Positions 44,830-55,234 are shown, counted from the first letter of the stretch. The stretch: DNA of 64,000 nt from Vombatus ursinus (GCF_900497805.2 NW_020947390.1:866677-930676); one strand, 5' to 3'. Translations and numbers: made by a program. Notes: generated by a model not told the origin, from the letters alone.

Positions 44830-45935
44830 CATGCCTAGTCCATAATTTTTGCATATGCTTTTATTGACTGACAAAATTTTATCCCACTAGTCCTTCATAA
44901 TTTTTTTTTTATTTTTATGACATATGATACTTTGCTCACATCCATGGTGAACTTCTCCATTGTTATCTGGATGATCCACAGTTTCAAAGCTTTGGAGACT
45001 GAAGTGTTACATGACTTGAAGTCAGACAGTAGTAACAGAAGATTAAATCTACTGGTCTTTCAAGCAGAACCTTGGGTTTTATTTAAAGGAACAATGTACT
45101 TTTTCATAGGGAATCCAGCCCAGTCTCATCCTTCTTTTCAATTCAACATGGCAGGACTTAGCCAAATATATAATATTAAAGGAATGTTATTTGATTTTTC
45201 TTTTGTACTCAGAAGAACAAGTTGCTAAACTTGGGAAATAAATATTTTTTTTATTTTAAGAATCAAAATTATTTCTCCCTTTTGAGTAGAAGTTGGCAAT
45301 TATGAGACCAATAAAGTCATCAGTTCTGGATTTAGATGGAAACATGTACTTATTTTCCATTAATTGGATTTCTGCTTAGTCCCTGCTTTGTCTAAGGGAG
45401 AATAAGTACACATGAATACTTGCTTTTTACCTTTTGGCTTTCCTGTAGAGTAACAGAATAGCGGGAGAAATGATCAAAGAACTAATTGGTTTGTTAGTCA
45501 AGCTTACTGGCTTTGATTTAACTGAGACAAATTAGATAGATCATTGCGGTACCCTGAAAACATCTGCAGGGGAAAGAAAAATCAAAAATAGCGATAAACA
45601 GAATTGACTTCCTCCTGTTGGCACTTTTCATCCAGCTGCACCCACTAAAAAAAAGAATGATTCACATTAAGCCACATTTTGGATTTTAATTCTGAAGGCC
45701 TCACAAACAAAAGTGCCATTTTTTTTTCAGTAACCATCTCTTCTATCCAATTGTTGCTGTAGAGTTGAACTATGAATCTGGTATTTGCTTGTAAGGCAAA
45801 TTGACAAATAACAACAAGGGATATGTCTATTCTAAGCTAAAACAACACATCTGAATCTTGCAATTTCTTAATTGGTTTTATCTATAGGGCAACAGCGAGC
45901 TTTGCATTAGCAAGTATAACCCTTGTGATTCACTG
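44830..45935. other. No gene; apparently repeat-free
   Basis: No repeat words over 1.1 kb. 45440-45940 is unusually rich in short TF-site-like words: 'atgatcaaagaacta' (TCF/LEF-like), 'ctttgatttaactg', 'caattaattgg'-type and 'aatagcg'. The 103-codon frame at 44917-45228 has no recognised domain. Candidate conserved non-coding DNA (inference). Confidence 0.4.
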
Positions 45936-45939
45936 GACC

Positions 45940-46130
45940 ACAGATTCAGAGTTGGAAGACACCTGAAAGGCCATGTAGTTAAATCCCTTCATTTATAAAT
46001 AAGGAAACTGGAGCCTGAAAAAGTTAGATGAATTGCCTAATTGAATACAGATAGTAAATGGCAAAGCTAGTATTCAAAATGATGAATTCAAGTCTCAGTA
46101 TTTTCCACTACACTAGGATGTCTTAACAAC
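45940..46130 (-). repeat. CORE-SINE, minus strand
   Basis: 'attcagagttggaagacacc', 'aggaaactggagcctgaaaa', 'gcaaagctagtattcaaaat' and 'ttttccactacactaggatg' are the reversed tail, core and head. Confidence 0.7.
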
Positions 46131-46419
46131 TCCCTTGTCACAAAGGACCCAGGTCGTATTTAGAGAGACTTTCCTTGACCAGAGTCTACATCTGGAAACA
46201 TGAAAATTGTTTACAATGGACAGCCTAGTAAGGTGAACTTTTAGGCATGTCTCGTCAATGAAGTCATTGCTTAGTATAATGTTAAATATGTAGACTACAA
46301 TTCATGGATTTACACTATGAGGGGCCCCTTACTTTGTCAAAGATAATGATGTGGACATCTATATTTCAAAAGGGTTGAGGGCCTCAGGATGTTAATCTAG
46401 CCTGCTTATTTTAATACAA

Positions 46420-46674
46420 TGTTGCTGTTGATATTCAATCGTGTCCAACTCTTCATGACTCCATTTGGGGTTTTCTTGGCAAAGATACTGGAATACTTTG
46501 CCATTTTCTTCTCCAACTCATTTCACAGATGGGGAAACTGAGGCAAATAAGGTTAAGTGACTTGCCAAGGGTCACACAACTAGTAAGTGTCTGAACCCAG
46601 ATTTGAACTAAGGTAGATAAGTCTTCCTGACTGCAGACCTGGCAAAAATGTCCACTGTGCCACCTAGCTGCCCA
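46420..46674 (-). repeat. MAR1-type SINE, full length, minus strand
   Basis: 'gttgatattcaatcgtgtcc', 'ttcatgactccatttggggt', 'gatactggaatactttgcca', core 'ttcacagatggggaaactga', head 'tgtgccacctagctgccc'. It is flanked by short 'acaatg' repeats. It is one of the best preserved SINEs here. Bases 46131-46419 show nothing recognisable. Confidence 0.85.
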
Positions 46675-46714
46675 CAATGACAATAATAATGATAATGATG
46701 TTTTATTATAAAGA

Positions 46715-47000
46715 AAGAAAACTAGAAAAACATTGGGTGAAAAGTGTTCCTTTTTACTTTATAGGGCAAAACCAGGAGCAAAAGGTAAAAATGACAAAGA
46801 CTTAATGTCAAGAAACAAATAAACTTTCTAGACCATTTTGAGCTATCCAAAAGTAGAATGGATTGCCTGAGGCAGTAGTGAGTTCACCTTCATTGGAAGT
46901 CTTCAAGCAGAAGCTGAATGATCCCTTGTCAAGAAGGTTATTATAGGTATTTCTTTTCATCAGTTGGACTAGATAAATGCTGAGCCCTTTCTGACTCTTA
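46715..47000 (+). repeat. L3/CR1 LINE 3' end
   Basis: 'agggcaaaaccaggagcaaa', 'gagctatccaaaagtagaat', 'ggattgcctgaggcagtagt', 'ggaagtcttcaagcagaagc' and 'agttggactagataaatgct' follow the L3 tail. Confidence 0.8.
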
Positions 47001-47254
47001 ATGTTGTGTTTCTGTAACACTAAACACTTGACTCCTTCAGAAGATTTGTGATATCGTTGATACGGATACATTCACACATGATGCAGATCCTACATGGATA
47101 GTAAATGAATTAAGGTGACCCCATGCACTATTGACTTACATATCCAGTCTTACTTCAAATGAAAATCCTGAAACCATATGATGCCTGCTGCTAATAGTCT
47201 TTCCAAGCTGTTTTTTTTTTTCCCATTGATCTCCTTTCTGCAGGGAATTATGGA

Positions 47255-47440
47255 ATAACATTTAAAGCCAGAAGGAACCTTATAGGTTATCCCCTCATTT
47301 CATACACGAGGGAACTGAGGCCCAGAGAGTTATATTTATATGTTTTTGTTGTTGTTATCCAACATCACTCAAGTAATGACAAGAACTAAAATTGGAACCT
47401 AGATCTTTGACCCCACCTTTGGGTCGTTTGACTATGGTAG
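47255..47440 (-). repeat. CORE-SINE, minus strand
   Basis: 'aaagccagaaggaaccttat', 'cacgagggaactgaggccca' and 'aactaaaattggaacctaga' show reversed tail, core and head. A (GTT)n-like run near 47345 interrupts it. Confidence 0.65.
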
Positions 47441-47499
47441 TTCAGCTTTTGCCTTATCGTGCCAGAAAATAGACGTACAAGCCTCTTCCTATAACACTT

Positions 47500-47650
47500 G
47501 AACCAGGCTACTCCACACATTCATTTCACCCAGCTCCCTTTATGTCTTATCTTCCACCCCCCCATCCCATTAAAAGGTAAGCTCCTTGAGGGCAGAAACT
47601 GTCTTGCATTTTGTTTTTGTGTCATCTGTCCTTACTATGCTTATAGATAG
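47500..47650 (+). repeat. L2 LINE 3' tail
   Basis: 'ctttatgtcttatcttccac', 'gtaagctccttgagggcaga' and 'actgtcttgcattttg' identify L2. It is followed at 47685-47765 by the 3' end of a MIR/THER SINE ('gaggatcaaataagatataa', 'gtgctgtataaatgcttatt'). Confidence 0.7.
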
Positions 47651-47789
47651 CTGTCTCTTTCCAACACCTATGTAAGTGCCTATCTTATGAGGATCAAATA
47701 AGATATAAAACAGCACTTAGCATGGTGCCTAGCATATTATAGTGCTGTATAAATGCTTATTCCATTTCCTTCCCCTTCCCTATGTGCCT

Positions 47790-47832
47790 CGGTATGTATG
47801 TATGTATGTATGAATGGATGGATGGATGGATG
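47790..47832. repeat. (GTAT)n(GGAT)n microsatellite
   Basis: GTAT units change to GGAT units. Confidence 0.95.
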
Positions 47833-48964
47833 CATCCCTCTATCTATATTTACCTCTATCAATCTACATATTACCTATATCTCATCTATTTAACTTTCAT
47901 TATAAATCTAATACCTTCTCCACTATATTAGACTGCAGATATACTATGCCTCCTGCCTCCATGCTCTTTCCATTCCTCTGTCCCCAGAATGGTAAGGAAG
48001 GTCCCTTGAAGTCCCAGTTCTGAGTCAGTTCAACTAGCCCAGTTCCCTACTGTATCTCAGGCCTAAGATAAGGACAGAAGCCACAGTTCAGACTCTACTT
48101 ACTGGTCTTCTTGTGCCTACCCTTCTACATTCAGCCTGGGGCTGTATTTATTCAAATCATCTTAGAGGGGTCTTTCTATTGTGTATATGCCCTCAGGCAT
48201 TAGTGTTTCAAACCTTGAAATCTAGAAGGAAAAGAAGTGAGCTGTGAGGCTGAGCTCAGGGCGAATATTTCTAAAGGAGAGGTAATGGTGTTTAAATCCC
48301 TCCCAGGTGACATAAATTAAATATTGGTGGTATTTCCCGGGGAAGGAAAAATAGCCTTGAGAAAATATTGTTTGCCATTTAGAAATTCAGTTTGATGGGC
48401 TTTGTGTAGAATTGGGTTTAGAAGCCCCAGCTTGAATCTGCTATTATTTTGGATTATAATTAAGGCATAATTACTGATACATTTCCAACTCAAAACTTGC
48501 TTTTTCAGTAATAGTTGTTCTCAAGATTTACCAGAGAAAGATGGAGTCTAGATCAAGTCAATTATTGGTGGGATAAGGGGAACAGTAATTAATACAAGTA
48601 ATTTAGAATAAGTTTAAATAACCCTCCACAACCTCAATTAGTTTAACTACTGCTTGTTTTGAAAGAAGGCTTGACATCCCACTTCCTCCAAGGCTTTTCC
48701 TGACTCTAAGTGAATGTGTGTTGTTGAGGCAGCTGTCTACAAACTGCTGTCCACAAACATGCCTAGTGCCCAGACATGGTGCACATGCATCAAAGAGGTG
48801 TTGCAGCTGCAAAAATTACTGATTCCCACTTTGTGTTTTGCTGAGATCCCCTATCATATGAAGACAATGCTTGTATTTATTTCTGAGCACCTCAATTTAG
48901 CAAGAGTTTGTACAAACTGGAGATAGTCAAAAAGAGTTCAACCATGATGGGAGGGAATCACATG
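47833..48964. other. No gene; largely repeat-free
   Basis: 48230-48530 contains words such as 'ggattataattaaggcataa' (homeodomain-like core) and 'atttcccggggaaggaaa', with no repeat match. Candidate unique DNA. Short frames on both strands near 48600-48930 have no domain. Confidence 0.4.
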
Positions 48965-49020
48965 AGAATTGGTTGAAAGAATCCATTGATTAGCCTGGAG
49001 TAGAGAAAACAAAATCGACA
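48965..49020 (+). repeat. L3/CR1 LINE short fragment
   Basis: 'gattagcctggagtagagaa' and 'aacaaaatcgacataatagt' match the L3 segment 'gtttagcctggagaagagaa'. The element's closing sequence may be the piece at 49855-49935, which would make the SINE and intervening DNA insertions. Confidence 0.55.
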
Positions 49021-49039
49021 TAATAGTTGTTTTCTAAGT

Positions 49040-49115
49040 TTTGAGAAAGTTTTTTTTGTTTGCTTTTGTTTTGTTGTTGTTCATTTTGTTTGTTTGTTTG
49101 TTTGTTTGTTTTTAA
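49040..49115. repeat. (GTTT)n microsatellite
   Basis: T-rich run leading into regular GTTT units, just before a MAR1 SINE. Confidence 0.9.
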
Positions 49116-49137
49116 TGTAGAATCATCATTATATTTG

Positions 49138-49390
49138 AACGTCTAGGTGGTGCAGTAGATATCCTTCCAGGCCTGGAATCAGGAAGACTCTTCTTCCATA
49201 GTTCAAATCTGGCCTCAGACACTTAATAGCTGTGTGAACCCAAACAAGTCATTTAAAACTGTTTGCCTCAATCTCCTCATCTGTAAAATGAATTGGAGAA
49301 GGAAATGGCAAACTACTTCAGTATCTTTGCCAAGTAAATCCCAAATGAGGTCACAAAGAGTCAGACACAACTGAATTGACTGAACAACAA
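49138..49390 (+). repeat. MAR1-type SINE, full length, with target duplication
   Basis: Head 'gtctaggtggtgcagtagat', 'cctggaatcaggaagactct', core 'tagctgtgtgaacccaaaca', tail 'attggagaaggaaatggcaa' and 'cacaaagagtcagacacaac', ending 'gaacaacaa'. Flanking repeats 'catcattatatttg' (49124-49137) and 'catcattacacttg' (49391-49404) match at 12 of 14 positions. Confidence 0.9.
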
Positions 49391-49854
49391 CATCATTACA
49401 CTTGCCTGGTTGATGGCCTAGAGTCAAAAAATTGTGACCAAAATCATACTGACTCAGTGACCCATTGTTCCCAGTCCTACTTGTCAATCAGTGTTGGGGG
49501 AGGAGTCACCCACCCCACAGTTTTGTATTGCCTGCTATCTGTCATGTAGCAAGTCAACTCTTATCAGTTTGTACTTGTTAAACACCACATACAGGCGATT
49601 TGAGAGGAACTGAGATGTAAAACCCCTTTTTGCTGACCTGAACCTATCCTAATTGTCTTTATCTTATTACAAAAGTTATCAATAACAGCTAGCTCCGTCT
49701 TGCCACCTTTGCTCATCTCCAGTGACCAGCCCGTCAATTGCCACTTTGACATACTTACCTCCTTAATCAGGGTAAAAGCCCAAACACAGGATTTTCCTTT
49801 TAACAGTTGGAGGTAGTACCTATCAAAGAATCCCTGAATAATTTTTAAGAAATT
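49391..49854. other. No gene; unassigned
   Basis: 49495-49760 is moderately GC-rich with no repeat words. A minus-strand frame (49564-49752) shows no known domain. Confidence 0.35.
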
Positions 49855-49935
49855 TCTATTAAGGTAAGAGTTTGGACCATATAGATAAGTTCCAAGATCC
49901 CTCTCAACTTAGACATTCTCTGATCTCACTTTGAC
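49855..49935 (+). repeat. L3/CR1 or CORE-SINE tail
   Basis: 'gtaagagtttggaccatata' and 'atccctctcaacttagacat' correspond to the shared closing words 'ggttggactagatgacc...ggtccctttcaact'. Confidence 0.5.
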
Positions 49936-50197
49936 AAAGGAGAGACCAGCAACACTTCAAGACTACCTAATTACACCAGAGCTGTAAGTAGAATGGGATG
50001 ACTGAGGTTAGAGGACTCTAAGATCACTTGTGTTCCAGCAAGTAAAAACAACTATTCAATCAGAAAACATTGATAAAAAGCTTATTAGATTGCAGGCACT
50101 CAGAGAAGCAGGCTCTAGTTATACAAACACAAAAGAAAGGCCTTGTTCTCAGGGAATACACACGAGGTGGGGAAGTGGGTGGTGTGAGGGAGTTAGG

Positions 50198-51046
50198 TGT
50201 GCCGGCCGCGCCGACCTTGTTGCCGCGCCGTGCACTCTCCTCCTATAAGGAGCAGGCTGCCAGAGTCATACTTACCAGTCTTCGGTCCTCAACCGGATAA
50301 ACACACAGAGACGAGCCTACCAGGAGGTGCCAACACCCGAGCTTTATTCAGAGGCCATCACAGCAAGGCCAAGCAGGAAGGCCAGAGCAACAGAGCAGGA
50401 GCAAAAAGAGCCGTGTTACAACCGCGATCGTTCCTTAAGTACCCACTTAGCCCCTCCTCCTCAGTCCGCCTACTAGTCAATGATTGTAGGGTCAGATACC
50501 GGAAGGGGCTGTCTGAGTTTAGCGCACCAAAGGAGAGGGAGTGACGCAGGAGGCTAGGACCAGATACAGGAAGGAGACGTTTGGGATTAGTGCATAGACA
50601 AAGAGTACGTGACCTAGGAAGTCAGGCCCAGATACCGGGAGGAGGCGTCTGGGGTCAGTGCTACACAAAGGGAAGGTACGTGACCCAGGAAGTCAGGAAG
50701 GACACAGGAAGGAGACGTCTGGGGTTGACGTTGCACTTAGGGAGGGGACTAAGCAAAGGGAACTCATCCTCTGCCATCCCACTCCCACATGGCACAGCCC
50801 CCTGCCTCAGGAGCACGTGCTCCAGCTACTTCCTTGCACCCCGATTTTTCCCCAGCTGATCTCACATAGCACTGCTCACTGCCTCAGGACTTCTCCGTAT
50901 CCAGCCCATCCCAGATCACCACAACTCCGCCTACCACAGCCCCTGCCTTGGGGGCGTGAGCTCCGGTTACTTCTAATGCCCAGATCCTACCCCAATCTTG
51001 CCACAACCTTCACCTGGCAGCAGCCAACATCAGACAGTCCCTCACA
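50198..51046 (-). mobile_element. Solo LTR of an endogenous retrovirus, minus strand
   Basis: An 849-bp block begins TG and ends CA. It lies between 6-bp flanks 'gttagg' (50192-50197) and 'gtgagg' (51047-51052) that differ at one base, as expected for a target duplication. A polyadenylation word (AATAAA on the minus strand, 50343-50348) supports the minus orientation. Four related 68-70-bp units at about 50493-50755 look like U3 enhancer repeats. No internal viral region adjoins it, so it is a solo LTR left by recombination. It is much richer in G+C and CpG than everything around it, which suggests a fairly recent insertion. The family is not identified. Confidence 0.8.
50493..50755. repeat. 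Tandem repeat inside the LTR, about 4 units of 68-70 bp
   Basis: Units begin near 50493, 50561, 50629 and 50699. They share 'cagataccggaagg'-type starts, 'gacgtctgggg' and 'acgtgacctaggaagtcagg' words. In LTRs such repeats usually carry enhancer sites. Confidence 0.8.
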
Positions 51047-51297
51047 GTGAGGCTAAAATATATTCACAGATATGTGAATCAAGGCCATATGCAAAATAGA
51101 TGCAAGGTAATGGAGGAGGCATTAAGAACAACACAAACCAAAAAGAGTTCTTGATGCTGGTGGCACTTAAGCTGAGCCTTAATGGGAACTGGAAGATAAA
51201 GCACTTGGAAGTAAAGAGGGAGAATGTTCCAGACAGGAGGTGCAGGCAATCTGATGTTACCTACAGGAGTACAGCAAATGGGAAAGTTTGATTAGAG

Positions 51298-51495
51298 CAG
51301 AGGTGTCACACATGTGGCCTGCAATGGTGCAGCCCAAACCAGACTAAAAATGTAATTGGGGAATATTTAACAAAATAAATAAAAATGCAATAGAAGAAAA
51401 TGTTAATATGTGGTTTTCTAAGTGAATAATGTGGCCCGCAGGGATCCTTATATGTGGTTTAGAGGCCCTATTTCTGTTTGAATTTGGTACCACTG
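51298..51495 (+). mobile_element. hAT miniature transposon with 8-bp target duplication
   Basis: A 198-bp element. The left end 'cagaggtgtcacac' and the right end (inverted) 'cagtggtaccaaat' form terminal inverted repeats. The flanks 'gattagag' (51290-51297) and 'gactagag' (51496-51503) match at 7 of 8 positions, the duplication length typical of hAT. The interior matches the copy at 34691-34906. No coding capacity. Confidence 0.9.
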
Positions 51496-51660
51496 GACTA
51501 GAGCAAAAAGAACATGAGGAGGAATAATGCATATTTAGACAAAAATAGACTAAAGCCAGACTGTGAAGGGCTAAAAAAAAAAAGAAAAAAAAGTTTGTAT
51601 TTTATCCTAAATGCTCTAGGGAGTCATTGAAACTTCTTGATCAGTGTAATTATATGATTA

Positions 51661-52199
51661 CTCTTGTAGTTAACACCCAGTTATTCTAAATAAAATAAAA
51701 AGGCACCTTTACCCTCTAGGCCCAGGCTCTCATCTGAGGGGCTCCCTCCCATTCTTGAAAGCAACCTCCCCCAAATCAGACTGTGTCCTGTGAATCTCCA
51801 CCCATGGGATAAGGAGGTTAGGATCTTTGATTCCTCTGCCTAGGGCTTTTATTTATGTATTATTTTTTAAAATTATTAAACCAAGGACTGAAATTTCTCC
51901 TGATAGTTTACCCATACTACTAACTGACTGTCTCAAAGAAATTCATTTGAGGGTATTTTTTTTTCTTTTTATTCTCCAGGATTGAGTGACTGAGTGCTAG
52001 ATTTGGTAGTTTTGCCTCTGAATTTCACCTGTGTCCCAGGGTAATTAAGAATACAATAGAAATCCCAAGAGGTAACCCTCTTTCTTTCTCTAAATGCAAT
52101 ATTTACCTTAGCTACTTCACAAGTAAGAAAATAATAAGAGAGAATTTAGCTGTCCTTAATGAATTCAAGCCACCCAGACAAGATGAACTTGTGTACTAA
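51661..52199. other. No gene; unassigned
   Basis: No diagnostic repeat words. A T-rich run lies at 51950-51975. Confidence 0.35.
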
Positions 52200-52207
52200 A
52201 AAACAAA

Positions 52208-52238
<31 letters not shown>

Positions 52239-52242
52239 ACAA
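52200..52242. repeat. (CAA)n microsatellite
   Basis: Regular ACA/CAA units in the plus strand. Confidence 0.95.
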
Positions 52243-52929
52243 AAACTTGCTGAAGTGATTGATGAGATCGTAGAAAATAGGAGAGGCACCATAATATCAG
52301 ATAAAAGCAAATTTTGTCCTGGCTTTTCAAAAAAGAAAAGAGAACAGATTTTGAAGAATATAGGTCAGTGAGCTTCTATTTTGGGGAAAATTCTAGATGG
52401 GATCATTAAAGAGACAGTTGGTGGACATATAGAAACAGAAACAATAATTACAAAGAGCCATGCTGGACTAATCCTCTTCCCCCTTTTTTTTTTTTTGGAA
52501 AAGATCATTAAATGATGGGCATGTTGAAGCTATAGTTTGCCTAGATTTTGACAGAGTATCTCCTACTGTTTTTATGGAGAAGGTGGAAAAACATGAACTA
52601 GATGATAATATTCTTAGATGAATTCAGAAGAGGATGGATGACTAGATTCAGAGCAGTCAACGGTTTGATGGCAGCTTGGCAGGAGGTTTCCTATGGAATA
52701 AATACCCTGAAGACCTGTGTTTGACCCTGTGTTGTTTAAACTTCTGATCAATGACTTGTATAATGCCGTAAGTGGCATGTTCATCATATTGGCAGATTTC
52801 ACAAACCTGGGAGAGATAGCTAACACATTAATGAAAAAGTTAGGATCCAAATAGATCTTGACAGCCTGGACATTAGGCTGAATCTATTATGGTGAAATTC
52901 AATAGGAAAAAATGCAAAATCTTACTTAC

Positions 52930-53325
52930 ACTTGACTCCCCATTAATGCTTTTGCTCCAAGATTATGTCCAATTTATTCTGCCTACATCTTGTTGGTACG
53001 TAGCTGTTTGAATGTTGTCTCTCCTATCAGACAGTTAACTCTTTTTTAAAAAAAAATATTTATTTTTAGTTTTCAATGTTCACTTTTATAAGATTTTGAG
53101 TTCTAATTTTCCTCCTTTCTCCCCTCTCCACTTCCTAAGATGGCATGAAATCTGATATAGGCTATACATGTACAATTATATTAAATGCATTTCTACATTA
53201 GGTTGTGAACTCCTTGAGAGCAGGCAATTTTTTTTTTGCTGTCTTTATATCCCCAGAGCTTATCACACTGCTTGGCTCATAGTAGGTGCTTAATAAATAC
53301 TTGTTGACTTCACTTGATTATGCCC
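52930..53325 (+). repeat. L2 LINE 3' end nested in L3, itself split
   Basis: Part 1 (52930-53041): 'tattctgcctacatcttgtt', 'gaatgttgtctctcctatca'. Part 2 (53197-53325): 'ggttgtgaactccttgagag', 'tatatccccagagcttatca', 'cttggctcatagtaggtgct', 'taataaatacttgttgac'. It sits inside the L3 and is broken by a minus-strand L1 end. Confidence 0.8.
53042..53196 (-). mobile_element. L1/HAL1-type LINE 3' end, minus strand, nested in L2
   Basis: The reverse complement reads 'catgtatagcctatatcaga', 'ttcatgccatcttagg', 'actcaaaatcttataaaagt', 'tgaaaactaaaaataaat', ending in an A-run. This equals the last tail unit of the LINE at 59063-62148. Flanks 53025-53041 and 53197-53212 resemble each other at 11 of 16 positions, a decayed target duplication. 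Confidence 0.75.
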
Positions 53326-53905
53326 CCCCCCAAAAAAAAGGTTTTCACAAATGAGATTGTAATCGCATTATATCCTACTCATCATACCTCATCACTTGTA
53401 CTGTTTGTTTGTACAAAATATAATTTAAGAAATTCTTTGATGAGCTAGAGAATGTGCAGGAAAGAGCAACCAGGATGGTGAATGATCGTGTGCCCATTTT
53501 ATATGTGTATTGGAAGACATAATAAGGTATGTTTAGCCTAGAGAAGAGAAGGCTCAGGAGGAGCATGATAGCTGCCCTCAAATAATAGAAGGCAGCTATA
53601 ATGTGGATTAGACTTTTCTCTTTGGCCCTAGAGTGCAGAACCCAAAGCAATGAGTTGAGGTTGCAAACTGGAAAATTTAGGCTCATGGTCAGGAAAATAA
53701 AAACAAAAATGACTTCTTACTAATTAGAGCTGTCAAAAAATGAAATGAACTGCATTGAGAAGTGATGGATATTCCCTCTTTAGATGCCTTTAAATACAGA
53801 TTGGATGACTATTTTCTAGGTATGTTATAATAAGAATTCCTTTCAGGTAAAGGTTGGACTAGATATTCATTGAGGTCCCTTTCAACCCTCAAATTCTATA
53901 ATTCT

Positions 53906-54189
53906 ATTACTAGTTTGGAAATAATTTTAGGCCCAACATTGTCAGGTCTTTGAGGATGAACAATTCTGATTAAACCCAAAATGAAGTTCAAGCATGTTAG
54001 CTTTCAATATATCTTGATGATTTTTTCTTTTAAAAGACATTAGAAATTTATTAAATATCATTAGGCTTATTAAACAGGTTTTATACCTATTTATAGCAAA
54101 GTAACTTATTTCAGTGCATAAAATATTCTAAGATTGTGTGACTCCCCCTAAATTTCCATGAGGATATTTTGGCTACTTCATTCTCTTTA
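53906..54189. other. No gene; unassigned
   Basis: AT-rich with no diagnostic repeat words. Confidence 0.35.
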
Positions 54190-54475
54190 CTGGTCTTCTG
54201 AGAGTGTCCTTCTTTGTATGTATTCTAGTCTCCTATTTGGTTTTCATTTGTTTGTTTGCGTGATTTCATAAAGGCCTTTATCTTCCTAAATTCCTTTATG
54301 TTCTTTGTAGTTATCTTGATTATATTACAGCATTCTATTATATTAAATTCTCACAATTTATTCAATCATTTTCCTATATTTGGGCATCTAGGTGGCTTTT
54401 AAATTTTTTCCAATTAAAAACAAAACTGCTATGAAATTTTTGAATAAAGACATTTCTTTTTTTTCTGATCTTTTG
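54190..54475 (-). repeat. L1 LINE ORF2 end, minus strand, old
   Basis: 'ttacagcattctattatatt', 'atttggg', 'catctaggtggcttttaaat' and 'tgctatgaaatttttgaata' correspond to reverse-complement L1 C-terminal sequence (family form 'gggcatccccttgatttcca', 'gctgctataaatatttttg'). Strongly diverged. Confidence 0.5.
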
Positions 54476-54639
54476 TGCTTTTTTAAATTCTTTAACTTTT
54501 CTGTATCTATATCAGAAAAACACCATGATTATGCTGTGTTAATGAAAACTATTAGCAGCAAAATTTAAGTTACTATATATTTATTTTAAGTTGATATCTA
54601 TTCATGTTTGTTTAAGCTGATATAGTATTTATTTATGTT

Positions 54640-54640
54640 A

Positions 54641-54672
<32 letters not shown>

Positions 54673-54674
54673 TA
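54640..54674. repeat. (AT)n microsatellite
   Basis: Uninterrupted TA units. Confidence 0.95.
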
Positions 54675-54837
54675 TGATCATTATGTGAGTGTGACATTAT
54701 GAATCTCTAACTGGCAAGGTCCTAACTTTTACAAAAAAAATCTAACCTAGAGTGTGCCTGACATAACAAACTATGTTATAACCAGTGATATAATACAGTG
54801 GAAAGAGTACAGAGAGGAAACTTAAAGAAAAGTAAAT

Positions 54838-54968
54838 ATAGAGTTAGAAGGAACTATTTGATCCAGTCCCCTATTTTGCAGATGAGAAAGCTGAGGCACA
54901 AGTTGGTTATGTGACTTGCCCAAGGTTACATAGGTAGAAGTATTTGAAGGATTTGAACCCAGCCCTCA
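54838..54968 (-). repeat. CORE-SINE, minus strand
   Basis: 'gagttagaaggaactatttg', 'ttttgcagatgagaaagctg', 'gtgacttgcccaaggttaca' and 'gaaggatttgaacccagccc' are the reversed tail, core and head. Confidence 0.8.
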
Positions 54969-54981
54969 CACTCTAGACTAG

Positions 54982-55169
54982 ACCTGCACAACCTGGCAGT
55001 AGGTAGGGGGCAAAATTAAAATAGGCTAAACTTCTTCAGGCTGCAGATAGGTTAGACTAGAGACAAACTGACCAGAGAGAGGGCGCAGTGGCAACCCTAC
55101 ATTTTTCATGGCTGGCCAAAATCCTTTGACTGGTGGCAAGCAGCACATGGACCATATGATGTGCAGGCC
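54982..55169 (+). mobile_element. hAT-like miniature, second type
   Basis: The left end 'acctgcacaacctg' and the inverted right end 'ggcctgcacatcat' form terminal repeats. The flanks 'tagactag' (54974-54981) and 'tactctag' (55170-55177) match at 6 of 8 positions. The length is 188 bp and there is no coding capacity. It differs from the 'cagaggtgtcaaac' type. Confidence 0.65.
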
Positions 55170-55234
55170 TACTCTAGAGACTGTGTTTTTTTCTATTGTA
55201 CTATGTGGCTTTTCGAGAAATCTGGCCTGCAGTT

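Larger units (their letters stand above)
50050..51660 (+). repeat. Unassigned old repeat, split by an LTR and a hAT miniature
   Basis: Pieces at 50050-50197, 51047-51297 and 51496-51660 join in the family order: block A ('ggcactcagagaagcaggct', 'ccttgttctcagggaataca'), block B ('gggagaatgttccagacagg', 'gcaaatgggaaagtttgatt') and block C start ('gactgtgaagggct', 'ttgtattttatcctaaatgc', 'agggagtcattgaaacttct'). The two interruptions date the host repeat as the oldest layer. Confidence 0.6.
52243..53905 (+). mobile_element. L3/CR1 LINE, long, split by an L2
   Basis: Part 1 (52243-52925) covers reverse-transcriptase sequence: 'cctagattttgacagagtat' (LDFDRVS-like), 'agaggatggatgactagatt', 'cttctgatcaatgacttgta', 'ggcatgttcatcatattggc' and 'gatagctaacacattaatga'. 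Part 2 (53430-53905) has 'aaagagcaaccaggatggtg', 'tttagcctagagaagagaag' and 'agggctcaggaggagcatga'-type words, then the closing 'ggttggactagatattcatt'. About 1.1 kb of L3 remains. It is the longest L3 in the window. Stops and frame changes are frequent. Confidence 0.85.

Noticed and set aside
44917-45228. 103-codon plus-strand open frame
   Set aside because: No recognisable domain, no codon pattern or neighbouring exon signals, and AT-rich flanks. A frame this long is expected by chance in 64 kb.
50070-51050. Overlapping plus-strand open frames of 76 to 130 codons
   Set aside because: They lie in the GC-rich solo LTR, where stop codons are rare by composition. They run opposite to the LTR's own direction and show no domain.
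53375-53686. 103-codon minus-strand open frame
   Set aside because: It is antisense to the second part of the long L3 and has no domain.
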